A stretch of DNA of 64,000 nucleotides from NCBI RefSeq assembly GCF_031764535.1, contig NZ_CP134499.1:1302001-1366000 (forward strand), read 5' to 3'. The position numbers were made by a program, and so were the translations under genes. This document shows positions 44,863-58,485 of this stretch, one piece after another; position 1 is the stretch's first letter; each line of letters opens with the position of its first letter. The notes beneath the pieces are model-generated. The model was not told where the DNA came from, searched no databases, and saw only the letters and a list, made by a program, of their open reading frames with translations. The stretch is from Pseudomonas sp. SG20056 (GTDB lineage Bacteria > Pseudomonadota > Gammaproteobacteria > Pseudomonadales > Pseudomonadaceae).

Positions 44863-45438
44863 TCAGCGGCGGGCGACTACCGAAAACAGATGCCAGTGCT
44901 TGTTGCGGCCGACTGCGGTTTTTCCGCTTCGGTCGATTTCTTCCAGCTCAATGATTTCCCAGTCGTGCAGCAGGTTTTGCACGTGTGCGCGGCTATGGAT
45001 GGTCAGTTCTGGGCTGTTGGCCCAGTCATCGCGTTCGCCAAAGAAATGCCCGGCAAACAAACCGCCGCCGAGAAGTGCATCGCTGATGCGTTGCCAGAGC
45101 TGCGCGAAGGCCTCGGGTGGGCAGAACGGTAGGGCGAAGCTGCTGTTGATCAGGCTGGCAGTGGGGAGCTTGAAGTGTTCAAACGCGGCGCAATGGGCTT
45201 CCAGCGCTTCCCGGTGCTCGGTCGGTACTTGCCCATGCAGGCATTCGAGTGCCTGGGGTTCATTATCAATCGCCACAACCTGCCAGCCACGGCGCAGTAG
45301 TTCGAGGGTGTCGCGCCCTGCACCGCAGCCAAGATCCAGCGCTAGGCCGGGAGGCTGTTGCCAGCAGTCGAGGGCGCGCAGCAAGGTGGGTTGGGCAGGG
45401 GCTCCTTGGGTGGCGGCGTAGAAGCGGTTCTTGTCCAC
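44863..45438 (-). CDS. Class I SAM-dependent methyltransferase
   Basis: A 191-residue methyltransferase of the small tellurite-resistance-like type. Motif I is ALDLGCGAGRDTLELLRRGW, followed by AIDNEPQALECLH and a late SSFALPFCPPEAF. The GTG at 45438 gives VDKNRFYAATQG, the usual N-terminus, and AAGGACAG lies seven bases upstream; the longer frame overlaps the next gene. Adjacent to and 11 nt from the rluA-type gene. Confidence 0.83.
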   Translation of the reverse strand: MDKNRFYAATQGAPAQPTLLRALDCWQQPPGLALDLGCGAGRDTLELLRRGWQVVAIDNEPQALECLHGQVPTEHREALEAHCAAFEHFKLPTASLINSSFALPFCPPEAFAQLWQRISDALLGGGLFAGHFFGERDDWANSPELTIHSRAHVQNLLHDWEIIELEEIDRSGKTAVGRNKHWHLFSVVARR

Positions 45439-45449
45439 GCGATCTGTCC

Positions 45450-46085
45450 TTAGAACGGCGCCGGGCACTCGAAGCGCATGCGTTCGCCCGTTTGTGGGTG
45501 GGTCAGGCTGAGCATGCTGGCGTGCAGGCACAGGCGCGGGTAAGCGGCCAAGGCTTGTTCGTGGGCATACAGGCCGTCGCCAAGCAGCGGATGTCCGATG
45601 GACAGCATGTGCACGCGCAGCTGGTGCGAACGACCGGTGATCGGCGTCAGCTCGACGCGGCAATGCTCGGCGTGACGTTCCAGCACTTTCCAGTAGGTCA
45701 GGGCATGTTTGCCTTGCTCATGATCGACCACGTGGCGCGGCTTGGTCGGCGGGTCGTAGCGCAGTGGCAGGTCGATGCTGCCGCTGTCCAGCGCGGGTTG
45801 GCCCCAGCACAGGGCGGTGTAGGCTTTCTCGGTTTCGCGGTCGTGAAACTGCCGCGACAGCTCGCGGTGGCTGTCGGCGTCGCGGGCCAGGACGATAATC
45901 CCTGAGGTTTCCCAGTCCAGGCGATGGACGATGCGCGCTTCCGGGTAACCGTTTTCCTGCAGGCGGGTGACCAGGCAATCGCGGTTGTCCTCGGCGCGGC
46001 CGGGCACCGAGAGCAGCAGGGTGGGCTTGTTGATCACCAGCAGGGCGACGTCCTGGTGGAGAATTTCGACATTCGACAGCGGCAT
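45450..46085 (-). CDS. rluA: RluA-family pseudouridine synthase
   Basis: A 211-residue synthase. The catalytic motif is IVHRLDWETSGIIVLARD, followed by KAYTALCWG and GRSHQLRVHMLSIGHPLLGD. Length fits RluA, which modifies 23S rRNA U746 and tRNA U32. Order minC-minD-minE-rluA is conserved in Pseudomonas. Symbol is by length and position. Confidence 0.85.
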   Translation of the reverse strand: MPLSNVEILHQDVALLVINKPTLLLSVPGRAEDNRDCLVTRLQENGYPEARIVHRLDWETSGIIVLARDADSHRELSRQFHDRETEKAYTALCWGQPALDSGSIDLPLRYDPPTKPRHVVDHEQGKHALTYWKVLERHAEHCRVELTPITGRSHQLRVHMLSIGHPLLGDGLYAHEQALAAYPRLCLHASMLSLTHPQTGERMRFECPAPF

Positions 46086-46103
46086 GGGTTTTCCACAAAT
46101 AGA

Positions 46104-46125
46104 AACGGCGGCCTGGGCCGCCGTT
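46104..46125 (-). terminator. Hairpin after minE
   Basis: AACGGCGGCC (46104-46113) pairs with GGCCGCCGTT (46116-46125), followed leftward by TTTCTATTT. Likely terminator of the min operon, upstream of the rluA-type gene. Confidence 0.65.
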
Positions 46126-46141
46126 GCATGCTCTCAACCAA

Positions 46142-46396
46142 TTAACGGTCGGGGAGCGTGATGTTGAGTTCCAGAATGGAACAGCTGCCCTGGTTTTCCA
46201 GTGCAACCTGTACTTGATCCGAGTCGATATTCACGTACTTGCGGATCACCTCGACCAACTCTTGCTGCAGGGCCGGCAGGTAGTCCGGCTGGCTGCGCTG
46301 GCCGCGCTCGTGGGCGACGATGATTTGCAGACGCTCTTTCGCAATGGACGCGGTAGTTTCTTTCTTGCGCTCACGAAAGAAGTCAAAAATGTTCAT
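46142..46396 (-). CDS. minE: Cell-division topological specificity factor MinE
   Basis: An 84-residue protein. N-terminal [31 protein letters not shown] is the MinD-binding anti-MinCD helix, then the dimerisation sheet. It drives the Min oscillation that keeps the septum at midcell. ATG overlaps the minD stop by four bases. Confidence 0.95.
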   Translation of the reverse strand: MNIFDFFRERKKETTASIAKERLQIIVAHERGQRSQPDYLPALQQELVEVIRKYVNIDSDQVQVALENQGSCSILELNITLPDR

Positions 46397-47208
46397 TCAC
46401 GACCTCCAAACAGGCGTTGCATGAATCCCTTCTTCTGCACATCGAGGAATCGGTGTGCCACTTCCTTGCCCAGCAGGCGGTCAACCGCGTCGCTGTAAGC
46501 CTGGCCTGCATCGCTCTGGTCGTCGAGGATCACCGGCACGCCCTGGTTCGAGGCCTTGAGTACGGCTTGCGACTCGGGGATTACGCCGAGCAGGCGGATG
46601 GCGAGGATTTCTTCGACGTCTTCCACGCCGAGCATTTCGCCTTTGACCACACGCTCAGGGTTGTAGCGGGTCAGCAGCAGGTGTTCCTTGATCGGCTCTT
46701 CGCCTTTCTCGGCGCGTCGCGATTTGCTCGCCAGCAGGCCGAGCATGCGGTCGGAGTCACGTACCGAGGAGACTTCCGGGTTGGTCACGACAATCGCTTC
46801 ATCGGCGAAGTACATGGCCAGGTGCGCGCCTTTTTCGATACCGGCTGGCGAGTCGCAGACCACGTATTCGAAGCTTTCGCGCAGTTCGTTGATGATTTTC
46901 TCGACGCCTTCCTGAGTCAGCGCGTCTTTGTCACGGGTCTGGCTGGCAGCCAGCACGTAGAGGTTTTCCAGGCGCTTGTCTTTGATCAGGGCCTGGGTGA
47001 GGGTCGCTTCGCCGTTGACCACGTTGACGAAGTCGTACACCACGCGGCGCTCGCAGCCCATGATCAGGTCAAGGTTACGCAGGCCGACGTCGAAGTCGAC
47101 GATGACTGTCTTGTGCCCGCGCAGGGCGAGGCCGGTACCGATGGCAGCGCTGGTGGTGGTTTTACCGACGCCACCTTTGCCGGACGTAACAACGAGGATC
47201 TTGGCCAA
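46393..47208 (-). CDS. minD: Septum site-determining ATPase MinD
   Basis: A 271-residue deviant-Walker ATPase. [22 protein letters not shown] is the deviant P-loop, [17 protein letters not shown] the second motif, and the C-terminal [11 protein letters not shown] the membrane amphipathic helix. Recruits MinC to the membrane. Between minC and minE on the minus strand. Confidence 0.97.
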   Translation of the reverse strand: MAKILVVTSGKGGVGKTTTSAAIGTGLALRGHKTVIVDFDVGLRNLDLIMGCERRVVYDFVNVVNGEATLTQALIKDKRLENLYVLAASQTRDKDALTQEGVEKIINELRESFEYVVCDSPAGIEKGAHLAMYFADEAIVVTNPEVSSVRDSDRMLGLLASKSRRAEKGEEPIKEHLLLTRYNPERVVKGEMLGVEDVEEILAIRLLGVIPESQAVLKASNQGVPVILDDQSDAGQAYSDAVDRLLGKEVAHRFLDVQKKGFMQRLFGGRE

Positions 47209-47309
47209 GGTGATTCACCCCAAAATGTAGAAAAAACGCAGGTTTCCGTGGCCTATCTCAGGCTTCCGGGTGCCCTGTCTGTGTCCTTGAAAAGTGGCGG
47301 CAGTATCCG

Positions 47310-48035
47310 TTAAAGGCGGGTGATGTTCAACACGTCACCCGACAGGCTGACATGCACCGCTTCGCCCCAGAGTGGGTCGCGGCGCAAGTCTTCGGCCACC
47401 TTGTACTGGCCGGCGATGGAGAGCAGTTCTGCGCCCATCTGCTGGCAGAAAATCCGCGCCTTGAGATTGCCCTTGATGCCGGCCAGTGCTCGGCCGCGCA
47501 TCGGGGCGTACACATGGATGTTGCCATCGGCGAGAAGTTCCGCGCCGGCGCTGACCGGGGCCAGGACGATCAGGTCGCCGCCCTGGGCATATACCTGTTG
47601 GCCGCCGCGTACTGGGCTGGTGATGATTTTGCTCGGCTTGAACTCCGGCTCGGCGGGCTTTTCCGGTTTTGCCGGCGCCAGGTCGATCAAGCGTTCACGC
47701 GCGCCGGAGGGCGGCAGCACAGGCAGGTCCAGCGCTTCGGCGGCGGCGATATCGGCCTCACGGTTGGCGCGGATTGCCAGGGTGCGCAGGCCGTGCTTGC
47801 GGCAGACAGCCATCAGCTCGGTCAGATCAAGTACGCCTTCGCCCTCGGGCAGCTTGTCCAGGGCCAGCACCAGCGGGGTGTTGCTGAAGAAGGCCGGGGC
47901 CTGGGCGACTTTTTCGCTGAGCTGCTGGTCGAGGCGGGCGAGGTCGTTGTGCGCCAGCTCCATCACGGTGATGGCCAGCATGCTGCCTTTAAGCTGGAAT
48001 ACGGGGTCTTGCTCGAGGAGATCAGCTTGGCTCAT
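47310..48035 (-). CDS. minC: Septum site-determining protein MinC
   Basis: A 241-residue FtsZ inhibitor. N-terminal FtsZ-binding domain ([27 protein letters not shown]), a Pro/Glu linker ([13 protein letters not shown]), then the C-terminal beta-helix MinD-binding domain ([45 protein letters not shown]). ATG at 48035 precedes [11 protein letters not shown]. First gene of the leftward minCDE operon. Confidence 0.95.
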   Translation of the reverse strand: MSQADLLEQDPVFQLKGSMLAITVMELAHNDLARLDQQLSEKVAQAPAFFSNTPLVLALDKLPEGEGVLDLTELMAVCRKHGLRTLAIRANREADIAAAEALDLPVLPPSGARERLIDLAPAKPEKPAEPEFKPSKIITSPVRGGQQVYAQGGDLIVLAPVSAGAELLADGNIHVYAPMRGRALAGIKGNLKARIFCQQMGAELLSIAGQYKVAEDLRRDPLWGEAVHVSLSGDVLNITRL

Positions 48036-48193
48036 GGTCTGCCTGATACGGCCCTTATTTAGGAACTGGGGGAAAAGTAAGCCGGACTTATAGCGAGAAC
48101 GCCGCGCGCTCGCAAGTTGCGCGCCGCGAAACCAGGCGCCGGACAAACTCCTGATAGAATGCCGCGCTTTATTGCGTGCCTTGGACCTGCTTT

Positions 48194-49120
48194 ATGGATC
48201 GCCCAGTATTTCGCGCTTATTTCCTGCATCCACGTTTCTGGCTGTTGTGGCTGGGCTTGGGCCTGCTGTGGCTGATCGCCCAGCTGCCTTACAAGGTGCT
48301 GCTGTGGCTGGGGCGCTGCCTGGGCAGCGTGATGTATCGCCTGGCCAGTTCGCGGCGCAAGATCGCCGCGCGCAACCTGGAACTGTGCTTTCCGCAAATG
48401 CCCGCCGCCGAGCGCGAAGCGCTATTAAAGGAAAACTTCGCCTCTACCGGCATCACCTTCTTTGAGATGGCCATCGCTTGGTGGTGGCCCGCCGAGCGCC
48501 TGCGTCGCCTGGGCACTATTGAGGGCTTGGAGCATCTGCGCCAAGCCGAAGCCGACGGTCAGGGTGTGATCCTGATGGCGCTGCATTTCACCACCCTGGA
48601 AATGGGCGGCGGTCTGCTCGGCATGGCGCAGAACATGTACGGCATGTACCGCCCGCACAAGAACCCACTGTTTGATTATGTGCAGCGTCGCGGTCGTGAG
48701 CAGCGTTTGCTTGGGGTGATTGGCCGTGATGACGTGCGCGGCATGCTCAAGCTGCTGCGGGCGGGTGGGGTGGTCTGGTATGCGCCGGATCAGGATTACG
48801 GCGCCCAGCGCAGTGTGTTTGTGCCGCTGTTCGGTGTGCCGGCGGCCACCGTCACCGCCACCAGCAAGTTCGCTCGTATGGGCCGCGCTCAGGTGATTCC
48901 CTTTACTCAGCAGCGTTTGCCCGATGGCCAGGGCTATCGCCTGGTGATTCATCCGCCGCTGGCGGACTTCCCCACCGACAGCGAAGAGGCCGACTGCCTG
49001 CGCGTCAATCAGTGGATTGAGCAGGCAATCAGCCAATGCCCTGAGCAATACCTGTGGGCGCACCGGCGCTTCAAGACGCGCCCCGAAGGCGAGCCGAAGC
49101 TCTATAAGAAGAAACGTTAG
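48194..49120 (+). CDS. Lipid A biosynthesis acyltransferase LpxL/HtrB-type
   Basis: A 308-residue inner-membrane enzyme. One N-terminal hydrophobic segment (FWLLWLGLGLLWLIAQL), the HxxxxE catalytic motif in LMALHFTTLEMGG, and GVVWYAPDQDYG. Adds a secondary lauroyl-type chain to lipid A. ATG at 48194 rather than an upstream GTG. Divergent from minC. Pseudomonas has two such genes (PA3242 and PA0011), so the exact symbol is left open. Confidence 0.87.
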   Translation: MDRPVFRAYFLHPRFWLLWLGLGLLWLIAQLPYKVLLWLGRCLGSVMYRLASSRRKIAARNLELCFPQMPAAEREALLKENFASTGITFFEMAIAWWWPAERLRRLGTIEGLEHLRQAEADGQGVILMALHFTTLEMGGGLLGMAQNMYGMYRPHKNPLFDYVQRRGREQRLLGVIGRDDVRGMLKLLRAGGVVWYAPDQDYGAQRSVFVPLFGVPAATVTATSKFARMGRAQVIPFTQQRLPDGQGYRLVIHPPLADFPTDSEEADCLRVNQWIEQAISQCPEQYLWAHRRFKTRPEGEPKLYKKKR

Positions 49121-49122
49121 GG

Positions 49123-49140
49123 CCGCCATCCAATTGGCGG
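49123..49140 (+). terminator. Hairpin after lpxL
   Basis: CCGCCA (49123-49128) pairs with TGGCGG (49135-49140), followed by GTTGTTG. Weak terminator. Confidence 0.4.
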
Positions 49141-49234
49141 GTTGTTGTGCTGAAGTGAGGTTTCTTGGCGCTGAGTTGTTCCGTGTGCGCCTGACTGGCT
49201 CCTATACTGGCTGAAAAATAATAGGAAACAGCCT

Positions 49235-50440
49235 ATGCCGCTCACTGCTTCAACCAATCAGCCGGTCACCGGGCTGATCCTTTCCGGCGGTGGCGCACGG
49301 GCGGCCTATCAGGTTGGCGTGTTGTCGGCGATTGCCGACTTGTTGCCCAACGCCGCGCACAATCCCTTTCCGGTGATCGTCGGTACTTCGGCCGGTGCCA
49401 TCAATGCGGTGGGGTTGGCCTGCGGCGCGTTGCACTTCACCGAAGCCGTGCGCCGGCTGACCAGCGTTTGGCAGGGCTTTCATACTCATCAGGTGTACCG
49501 CAGTGATTGGCCAGGCGTGTTGCGCCAGGCCAGTCGTTTTATCGGCCACAGCTTGCTCGGGTTGGGTGGTCAGGTGCCGGTGGCGCTGCTCGACAGCTCG
49601 CCACTGGCCGAATTGCTCGGTCGCGAGCTGGACTTCAGCGGGATTGCCGCCGCCGTGCGCCATCGTCAGCTGCGCGCCGTGGCGGTGACGGCCTTCGGTT
49701 ACGAAACCGGCCAGGCGGTGACCTTCTATCAAGGCCGCGCCACTATCGATCCCTGGTTCCGCCATCGGCGGGTCGGTGTGCCAACCCGCTTGGCGCTTGA
49801 GCATTTACTGGCCAGTGCCTCGATCCCGCTGATTTTTCCGCCGGTAAAAATCAACCGCGAATACTTCGGTGACGGTGCGGTGCGCCAGTCCGCGCCGATC
49901 AGTCCGGCCTTGCACCTGGGGGCGACGCGGGTGTTGGTGGTTGGCGTTAGCGGCAATCCGGCTGCCGGGCCGCAGGCTCAGCTGCCGGTGGTGCGCCCGC
50001 AGCAAAGCCGGCCGCCGAGCCTGGCGCAGATCAGTGGGCATATGCTCAACAGCACCTTTATTGACAGCCTGGAAAGCGATATTGAGCTGCTTGAGCGGCT
50101 TAACCAGATGGGCCGGTTAATTCCTGCCGAAAATCACCCGCGTGGTCTGGGGCTCAAGCCCGTGGATGTGCTGGTAATTTCCCCCAGCCAGCCACTGGAC
50201 CTGATTGCCGCGCGCCATCGCCATGAACTGCCCAAGGCGTTGCGCCTGTTTCTGCGTGGCCCAGGGGCGACCAAGGCCAGCGGCGCCGGGGTGCTGAGTT
50301 ACCTGCTGTTTGAACCGGGTTACTGCAATGAGCTGATTGAGCTGGGTTATCAGGACGCCATGGCGCAGAAAGCCCGTTTGATCGAGTTTCTCTGTCTGGA
50401 CAGTCCGCCGGTACCGGCGGTGATTCCGGTAACCGCCTAG
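49235..50440 (+). CDS. Patatin-like phospholipase
   Basis: A 401-residue hydrolase. Oxyanion loop GLILSGGGARAAYQVGV, nucleophile elbow IVGTSAGAIN (Ser), and catalytic Asp in YFGDGAVRQ. Substrate is probably a phospholipid or neutral lipid ester. No signal peptide; a late GPGATKASGAGVLSYLLFEPGY segment is seen. Follows lpxL, as in P. aeruginosa PA3241. Confidence 0.9.
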   Translation: MPLTASTNQPVTGLILSGGGARAAYQVGVLSAIADLLPNAAHNPFPVIVGTSAGAINAVGLACGALHFTEAVRRLTSVWQGFHTHQVYRSDWPGVLRQASRFIGHSLLGLGGQVPVALLDSSPLAELLGRELDFSGIAAAVRHRQLRAVAVTAFGYETGQAVTFYQGRATIDPWFRHRRVGVPTRLALEHLLASASIPLIFPPVKINREYFGDGAVRQSAPISPALHLGATRVLVVGVSGNPAAGPQAQLPVVRPQQSRPPSLAQISGHMLNSTFIDSLESDIELLERLNQMGRLIPAENHPRGLGLKPVDVLVISPSQPLDLIAARHRHELPKALRLFLRGPGATKASGAGVLSYLLFEPGYCNELIELGYQDAMAQKARLIEFLCLDSPPVPAVIPVTA

Positions 50441-50561
50441 GCAGGCCATCACCTCTTGTTTGATCCCGGCCGCCTGCGCTGCCAAATTCCTGTTCCGCGT
50501 GGCCGAGAAAACCGCGCCAAGCCCGTTGGCTGCATTTAAACTGCGCCTTCCCGATGCTTTC

Positions 50562-50628
50562 TGTCGCATTTGCGAAAGCAGCGGATTTCCTCGGGTTGGC
50601 GCTATAAGAAGTTGTCGCATGGCGGCAA
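50562..50628. promoter_or_regulatory. Two ArgR half-sites before aruC
   Basis: TGTCGC-N8-AA at 50562-50577 and again at 50613-50628, both matching the Pseudomonas ArgR half-site consensus TGTCGC(N8)AA. A TATAAG-like -10 at 50603-50608 lies between them. In P. aeruginosa, ArgR with arginine activates this operon. Confidence 0.7.
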
Positions 50629-50677
50629 TGCCGGCCCCGGATCAGTCCCTACAATCCTTCACATCGCCTGCTATTGA

Positions 50678-51928
<1,251 letters not shown>

Positions 51929-52026
51929 TTGCCGGCCTGGCCTGCCGTTATACGGCGGATCAGGCTGCGCCTGCTCGACCCATGGATGGGTTGAGCTAAC
52001 AGCAAGGAAGCCTGTCTCTGTGTGTG

Positions 52027-52047
52027 CCGCAGCTGTGCTGCGGTTTT
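52027..52047 (+). terminator. Intrinsic terminator-like hairpin between aruC and aruF
   Basis: CCGCAGC (52027-52033), loop TGT, GCTGCGG (52037-52043), TTTT. It lies in the 173-bp spacer inside the operon and may reduce readthrough from aruC. Confidence 0.6.
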
Positions 52048-52101
52048 CTCTGAGCCGTCCGCGTTGGGCAGCTTGGAGCTTTTATCAAAAGGAGTGGCAC
52101 C

Positions 52102-53118
52102 ATGCTGGTGATGCGCCCCGCGCAAATGGCCGACCTCACTGAAGTGCAGCGTCTCGCCGCGGACAGCCCGGTTGGTGTGACTTCACTGCCGGATGACGCT
52201 GATCGTCTGCGCGAAAAGATTGCCGCCTCGGAAGCCTCGTTCTCCGCCGAAGTCAGCTTCAACGGTGAAGAAAGCTACTTCTTTGTGCTGGAAGACAGCG
52301 AGAGCGGTCGCCTGGTCGGCTGCTCCGGCATCGTCGCTTCGGCCGGCTACTCCGAACCGTTTTACAGCTTCCGTAACGAAACCTTTGTGCACAACTCCCG
52401 CGAGCTGAAGATCCATAACAAGATCCATGTGCTCTCGCTGTGCCACGACCTCACCGGCAACAGCCTGCTGACCAGCTTCTACGTCGAGCGGCCGTTGGTG
52501 AACACCGCTTGGTCGGAGCTCAATTCCCGTGGTCGCTTGCTGTTTCTCGCCAACCACCCGGAGCGCTTTGCCGATGCGGTGGTGGTGGAGATTGTCGGCT
52601 ACAGCGATGAAGGCGGTGATTCGCCGTTCTGGGATGCCGTGGGGCGCAACTTCTTCGACATGAACTACACCGAGGCTGAGCGCCTGTGTGGGTTGAAGAG
52701 CCGCACCTTCCTCGCCGAGTTGATGCCACATTACCCGATCTACGTGCCGCTGCTGCCGGATGAGGCGCAGGAAGCCATGGGCCAGGTGCATCCACGGGCG
52801 CAGATCAGCTTCGACATTCTGATGCGCGAAGGCTTTGAAACTGACCACTACATCGATATTTTCGACGGCGGCCCGACCCTGCACGCTCGCACCTCGGGCA
52901 TTCGCTCGATTGCCCAGAGCCGTGTGGTGCCGGTGCGTATCGGTGAGCCTGGCAAAGGCGGGCGGCCGTATCTGGTCAGCAACGGTCAGCTGCAGGATTT
53001 CCGCGCGATTGTCGCGGAGCTGGATTGGGTGCCGGGTAAGCCGGTCACCCTGAGTGTTGCGGCCGCCGAGGCCCTGGGCGTCGGCGAAGGCGTCAGCGTA
53101 CGCCTGGTTGCGGTTTAA
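52102..53118 (+). CDS. aruF: Arginine/ornithine succinyltransferase, alpha subunit AruF
   Basis: A 338-residue AstA-family subunit. MLVMRPAQMADLTEVQRLAADSPVGVTSLP at the start, then FVHNSRELKIHNKIHVLSLCHDLTGNSLL, the acyl-transfer region. With AruG it forms a heteromer that succinylates arginine from succinyl-CoA, opening the AST pathway. AGGAG precedes the ATG. Confidence 0.95.
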   Translation: MLVMRPAQMADLTEVQRLAADSPVGVTSLPDDADRLREKIAASEASFSAEVSFNGEESYFFVLEDSESGRLVGCSGIVASAGYSEPFYSFRNETFVHNSRELKIHNKIHVLSLCHDLTGNSLLTSFYVERPLVNTAWSELNSRGRLLFLANHPERFADAVVVEIVGYSDEGGDSPFWDAVGRNFFDMNYTEAERLCGLKSRTFLAELMPHYPIYVPLLPDEAQEAMGQVHPRAQISFDILMREGFETDHYIDIFDGGPTLHARTSGIRSIAQSRVVPVRIGEPGKGGRPYLVSNGQLQDFRAIVAELDWVPGKPVTLSVAAAEALGVGEGVSVRLVAV

Positions 53119-53129
53119 GGAGTTAGCGC

Positions 53130-54146
53130 ATGATCGTTCGTCCCGTCCGCAGCACCGATCTGCCGGCCCTGTTCCAGCTGGCGCGCAGCACCGGCGCAGG
53201 CCTGACTACCTTGCCGGCCAACGAGGAGCGCCTGGCGCACCGCGTGGGCTGGGCCGAGAAAACCTTCCGTGGTGAAGCCGCGCGTGCCGATGCCGACTAC
53301 CTGTTCGTGCTTGAAGACGACAGCGGTGAGGTGGTCGGTATTTCGGCGGTTGCCGGTGCCGTTGGCCTGCGCGAGCCCTGGTACAACTACCGGGTCGGCT
53401 TGACCGTCAGCGCCTCACAGGAGCTGAACATCCACCGGCAGATCCCCACGCTGTTCCTGGCCAACGACCTGACCGGCAACTCCGAGTTGTGCTCGCTGTT
53501 TCTGCGCAGCGACCAGCGCAGCGGCCTGAATGGCCGGTTGTTGTCGAAGGCGCGCTTTCTGTTTATTGCCGAGTTCCGCGAGCTGTTCGGCGACAAGGTG
53601 ATTGCCGAGATGCGCGGCATGTCCGACGAGAGCGGCCGTTCACCGTTCTGGGAAAGCCTGGGGCGGCACTTCTTCAAGATGGAGTTCTGCCAGGCTGACT
53701 ACCTCACCGGCGTGGGCAACAAGGCCTTTATCGCCGAGTTGATGCCCAAGTTTCCGCTCTATACCTGCTTCCTCTCTGAGGACGCGCGCAACATCATCGG
53801 CCGCGTGCACCCGGACACCGAGCCGGCGCTGGCCATGCTCAAGGGCGAGGGATTCAGCTATCAGGGCTATGTCGACATCTTCGACGCCGGCCCGGCCATC
53901 GAGGCCGAAACCGCGAAAATTCGCGCCGTGCAGGACAGTCAGGTATTGGTGCTGGCCATCGGCACTCCGGGTGATGACGCGCCGCAGTTTCTGATCCACA
54001 ACCGCAAGCGCGAAGACTGTCGGATTACCGCCGCGCCGGCACGTCTGGCCGCCGGCACCCTGGTGGTCGATGCGCAAACCGCCAAGCGTCTGCGGCTGTC
54101 GGCGGGTGATCAGGTGCGCGCGGTCGCGGTTTCCGCCCGCGGCTAA
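53130..54146 (+). CDS. aruG: Arginine/ornithine succinyltransferase, beta subunit AruG
   Basis: A 338-residue paralogue of AruF (MIVRPVRSTDLPALFQLARSTGAGLTTLP, then QELNIHRQIPTLFLANDLTGNSELCSLFL, with HxxxxDLTGN shared). Separate genes for two subunits are the Pseudomonas arrangement, in contrast to the single AstA of enterics. Begins 11 nt after aruF. Confidence 0.95.
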   Translation: MIVRPVRSTDLPALFQLARSTGAGLTTLPANEERLAHRVGWAEKTFRGEAARADADYLFVLEDDSGEVVGISAVAGAVGLREPWYNYRVGLTVSASQELNIHRQIPTLFLANDLTGNSELCSLFLRSDQRSGLNGRLLSKARFLFIAEFRELFGDKVIAEMRGMSDESGRSPFWESLGRHFFKMEFCQADYLTGVGNKAFIAELMPKFPLYTCFLSEDARNIIGRVHPDTEPALAMLKGEGFSYQGYVDIFDAGPAIEAETAKIRAVQDSQVLVLAIGTPGDDAPQFLIHNRKREDCRITAAPARLAAGTLVVDAQTAKRLRLSAGDQVRAVAVSARG

Positions 54147-54214
54147 GCCGAGCGCCGTTGTTCCTATTTGCTGATCCGGCGCAAGCCGGGTCGATACCTT
54201 GCTGGGAGTGATAA

Positions 54215-57030
<2,816 letters not shown>

Positions 57031-57046
57031 TTGAGTACCTATTACC

Positions 57047-57331
57047 ATGTCCGACGCCCTGCAACTGATCCTCGAAGACACTGACGGCACCCAGCTGGAA
57101 ACCTCCTGCACACGTTTTGCCGTGATCTGGCAGGGCCAGGAAATCTGGTTCCAGCAGGTGGGTAACAACCAGCTGATGATCGGTGTAGACGTGGAGGAGG
57201 GCGCTGCCGAGTACGCCAACCTGCTGCTGCGCCCGCTGGCTACCAATCTGGTCAGCTTGGAGCTGGAAATGGAAGCCGCTGGCCTGGACGAAGACGATGG
57301 TCACGTACACGGCCCTGACTGCAACCACTAA
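57047..57331 (+). CDS. Small AST-operon protein of unknown function
   Basis: A 94-residue acidic protein between aruB and aruE, 16 nt after aruB. It begins MSDALQLILEDTDGTQLETSC and ends HVHGPDCNH, a His/Cys tail that could bind a metal. The same slot is occupied by a conserved hypothetical in P. aeruginosa (PA0900, from memory). No named domain. It may help a zinc enzyme such as AruE, but that is speculation. Confidence 0.75.
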   Translation: MSDALQLILEDTDGTQLETSCTRFAVIWQGQEIWFQQVGNNQLMIGVDVEEGAAEYANLLLRPLATNLVSLELEMEAAGLDEDDGHVHGPDCNH

Positions 57332-57360
57332 GAGCTCTTTGACGCTCTGAGGAAACGCCT

Positions 57361-58371
57361 ATGCTCGCCCTCGGCAAACTGCTTGAACTGACCCTGGCCG
57401 GCCACGAACCGGCAGCGAAGATTCAGCTGACTCCCGAGGGCACGCGTTTGCGTTGGCTGGCCGAAGGCGCGTTGGAAATAACGCCGCCGGTGGCCAGTGA
57501 CAATGGCCTGGACCTGCTGTTGTCTGCCGGCATTCATGGCAACGAAACCGCGCCTATCGAATTGCTCGACCGCCTGTTGCAGGGCATTGCCCGCAATCAG
57601 TTGAAGCCCCGCGCCCGCATTCTCTTTCTGTTCGGTAACCCCGCCGCCATGCGCAGCGGCGAGCGTTATATCGAGCAGGACATCAACCGCCTGTTCAATG
57701 GCCGCCACGATCAGCACACCGGTGCCGAAGCGTTGCGTGCCTGCGATCTGGAACATCTGGCTGCCACCTTTTTCAGCAAGCCGGATCGCACCCGCCTGCA
57801 TTACGACCTGCATACCGCGATTCGCGCGTCGAAGATCGAGCAATTTGCTCTTTATCCGTTTCAGGAAGGCCGCCCGCGCAGCCAGCGTGAACTGGCGCGC
57901 TTGAGCGCAGCCGGGATCGAAGCGGTGCTGCTGCACAACAAAAGCTCGATCACCTTCAGCGCCTACACATACACCCAGCTTGGGGCGGAAGCCTTCACCC
58001 TGGAATTGGGTAAGGCGCGACCGTTCGGGCAGAACGAGTTGGTTAACCTCGACCTGCTTGAACAGCATCTGCAGGCCCTGATCGAAGGCCGCGAGCCCGA
58101 AGGCGCCACTGATGATCTGGGCGAGCTCAAGCTATTTGCCGTAGCGCGTGAAGTAATCAAACACAGCGACGCCTTCAAGCTGCACTTGCCGGCCGATATC
58201 GAGAACTTTAGCGAACTGCCGATTGGCTACCTGCTGGCCGAGGATCTTGCGGATACTCGCTGGGTGGTGGATGAACCGGGCGCGCGGATTATCTTCCCTA
58301 ATCCCAAGGTCAAGAACGGCCTGCGCGCCGGTATCCTCATAGTCCCCGCCGAAGACGTGCAGCTGGCCTGA
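57361..58371 (+). CDS. aruE: Succinylglutamate desuccinylase AruE/AstE
   Basis: A 336-residue zinc hydrolase of the aspartoacylase/AstE family. First zinc motif [14 protein letters not shown] (His and Glu), second His in [10 protein letters not shown]. Releases succinate and glutamate in the last AST step. Final gene of the operon. Confidence 0.94.
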   Translation: MLALGKLLELTLAGHEPAAKIQLTPEGTRLRWLAEGALEITPPVASDNGLDLLLSAGIHGNETAPIELLDRLLQGIARNQLKPRARILFLFGNPAAMRSGERYIEQDINRLFNGRHDQHTGAEALRACDLEHLAATFFSKPDRTRLHYDLHTAIRASKIEQFALYPFQEGRPRSQRELARLSAAGIEAVLLHNKSSITFSAYTYTQLGAEAFTLELGKARPFGQNELVNLDLLEQHLQALIEGREPEGATDDLGELKLFAVAREVIKHSDAFKLHLPADIENFSELPIGYLLAEDLADTRWVVDEPGARIIFPNPKVKNGLRAGILIVPAEDVQLA

Positions 58372-58485
58372 ATTAACTTGGCTGGCTCGTAATCTGTCCT
58401 GGGTTTTCTCGCCCGATCTGTACCTTGTTTGCCCGGTGGGCGCGCTTTAGCATCGGGCTTTAGCCCCATCTAAGGACTGCCCGCC

